DNA from: an uncultured Muribaculaceae bacterium
GTDB taxonomy: Bacteria > Bacteroidota > Bacteroidia > Bacteroidales > Muribaculaceae
Length of the DNA: 64,000 nt
Direction: 5' to 3'
Assembly (NCBI GenBank): GCA_910586595.1
Contig: CAJUJB010000008.1
Span: 1-64,000 of the forward strand
Under the pieces are notes generated by a model that saw only the letters and a list, made by a program, of their open reading frames with translations, searched no databases and had not been told where the DNA came from. Shown piece after piece: positions 63,219 through 64,000 of this stretch (the stretch's first letter is position 1; each line of letters opens with the position of its first letter). Both the position numbers and the translations under genes were made by a program.

Positions 63219-64000
63219 TTATGATGCGCGTCGCTGGCGACGGGCGTTTTTGGATATTAATTCTTTCGCAAGCAAGACATGGCTGGTGGCTCCGCGGCTT
63301 TCCGAGTCGTAGAGCAATGCGGGCAGACCATGACTTGGAGCTTCACTTAGCCTGATATTGCGGGGAATGACAGTATCGAAAACCATTTCGGCGAAATGCC
63401 CCTTTAGCTCTTCATAGATTTGATTTGCAAGGCGAAGGCGGGCATCGTACATTGTGAGGAGGAAGCCCTCGATCTCAAGATGCGGATTAAGCCTCGACTT
63501 GATGATGCGGATGGTATTCAACAACTTGCTGATACCTTCGAGGGCAAAATATTCAGCCTGAACAGGAATGATGACAGAGTCAGCCGCCGTAAGGGCATTG
63601 ACGGTGATAAGGCCAAGCGAAGGAGAACAATCAATTATAACGTAATCATATTTTTCCTTCACGGGCTCAAGCAAGCGCTCAAGCACACGCTCACGGTCGG
63701 GCTTGCTGATTAACTCAATCTCCGCTCCGGCAAGATCGATGCGCGATCCGACGAGATAAAGGCCATCCATACAAGTGGGCACTTCCGAGCCGTCGACCGG
63801 GTATCCGTCGACCATACACTCGTAAATCGATGAAGTCATCGTGCGTGGATCAATTCCGTAGCCAGAAGTCGCATTAGCCTGAGGATCGGCGTCGATAATC
63901 ATCACCTTCTTTCCCTCTGCAGCTAAAGAAGCCGCAAGGTTGATTGTAGTGGTAGTTTTTCCGACGCCTCCTTTCTGATTGGCGATCGCTATGATTTTTC
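63219..64000 (-). CDS. parA: Chromosome-partitioning ATPase ParA, partial at the window edge
   Basis: The frame continues past position 64000, so the first few codons are missing. The visible part starts with KIIAIANQKGGVGKTTTTIN, the deviant Walker A motif, followed by IIDADPQANATSGYGID and the Walker B region VIIDCSPSLGLITVNAL. The rest matches Soj/ParA to the C terminus (KELISKNARRQRRAS). It is an ATPase that moves ParB-parS complexes for chromosome segregation. It heads the parA-parB-DUF5683-mltD cluster, typically near the origin of replication, though no origin or parS site was found in this window. Confidence 0.96.
   Translation of the reverse strand, partial: KIIAIANQKGGVGKTTTTINLAASLAAEGKKVMIIDADPQANATSGYGIDPRTMTSSIYECMVDGYPVDGSEVPTCMDGLYLVGSRIDLAGAEIELISKPDRERVLERLLEPVKEKYDYVIIDCSPSLGLITVNALTAADSVIIPVQAEYFALEGISKLLNTIRIIKSRLNPHLEIEGFLLTMYDARLRLANQIYEELKGHFAEMVFDTVIPRNIRLSEAPSHGLPALLYDSESRGATSHVLLAKELISKNARRQRRAS

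Overview
The window reads as chromosomal DNA of a gut member of the Bacteroidota, order Bacteroidales, most likely a Muribaculaceae-type organism; the family is an inference. The supporting signs are a SusC/SusD polysaccharide utilization locus with a hybrid two-component regulator, an UpxY (NusG-like) regulator heading a capsule locus, the parA-parB-DUF5683-LysM transglycosylase gene order, and several -7 boxes of the TAnnTTTG type. Every confident protein gene lies on the minus strand, so transcription runs from high to low coordinates. No tRNA, rRNA, CRISPR array or insertion sequence was recognised.

Positions 1-13,911 hold a capsular or surface polysaccharide locus. In transcription order it contains an UpxY-like regulator, an unrecognised 291-residue protein, a UDP-GlcNAc 4-epimerase, two nucleotide-sugar dehydrogenases, glycosyltransferases, a Wzx flippase, a Wzy-type polymerase split by a frameshift, two more glycosyltransferases and a CapE/WbjB-type dehydratase. 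The locus continues past the left edge. The regulator joins a tyrosine-recombinase-like domain, whose catalytic residues appear lost, to a NusG/UpxY module. Upstream of it, two 15-bp inverted repeats (13665-13679 and 13893-13907) flank a Bacteroidales-type promoter that points away from the operon. This looks like a phase-variable invertible promoter caught in the OFF orientation. It is the most interesting part of the window.

Positions 14,018-19,585 hold unrecognised membrane proteins in tightly overlapping genes (a DUF4375-type protein, PH-like membrane proteins and a 29-codon membrane peptide gene), followed by an MmcQ/YjbR-like gene.

Positions 19,708-47,215 are a large polysaccharide utilization locus. 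It has a GH95 fucosidase, SusC, SusD, a seven-repeat FG-GAP surface protein, a clan GH-D enzyme, a hybrid two-component regulator, a sialate O-acetylesterase-like enzyme, two GH92 alpha-mannosidases, a GH36 alpha-galactosidase and a GH2 beta-mannosidase. The set suggests host N-glycans or glycoprotein glycans as substrate. The FG-GAP protein and the GH-D enzyme both end in what look like type IX secretion sorting domains.

Positions 47,431-64,000 are housekeeping: ahpC-ahpF peroxide defence; a five-gene run of a TPR/PD40 protein, FloA, CstA, a PHP phosphatase and a U32 protein; a MATE exporter; an OPT transporter; a LysM lytic transglycosylase; a DUF5683 protein; ParB; and ParA, which is cut by the right edge.
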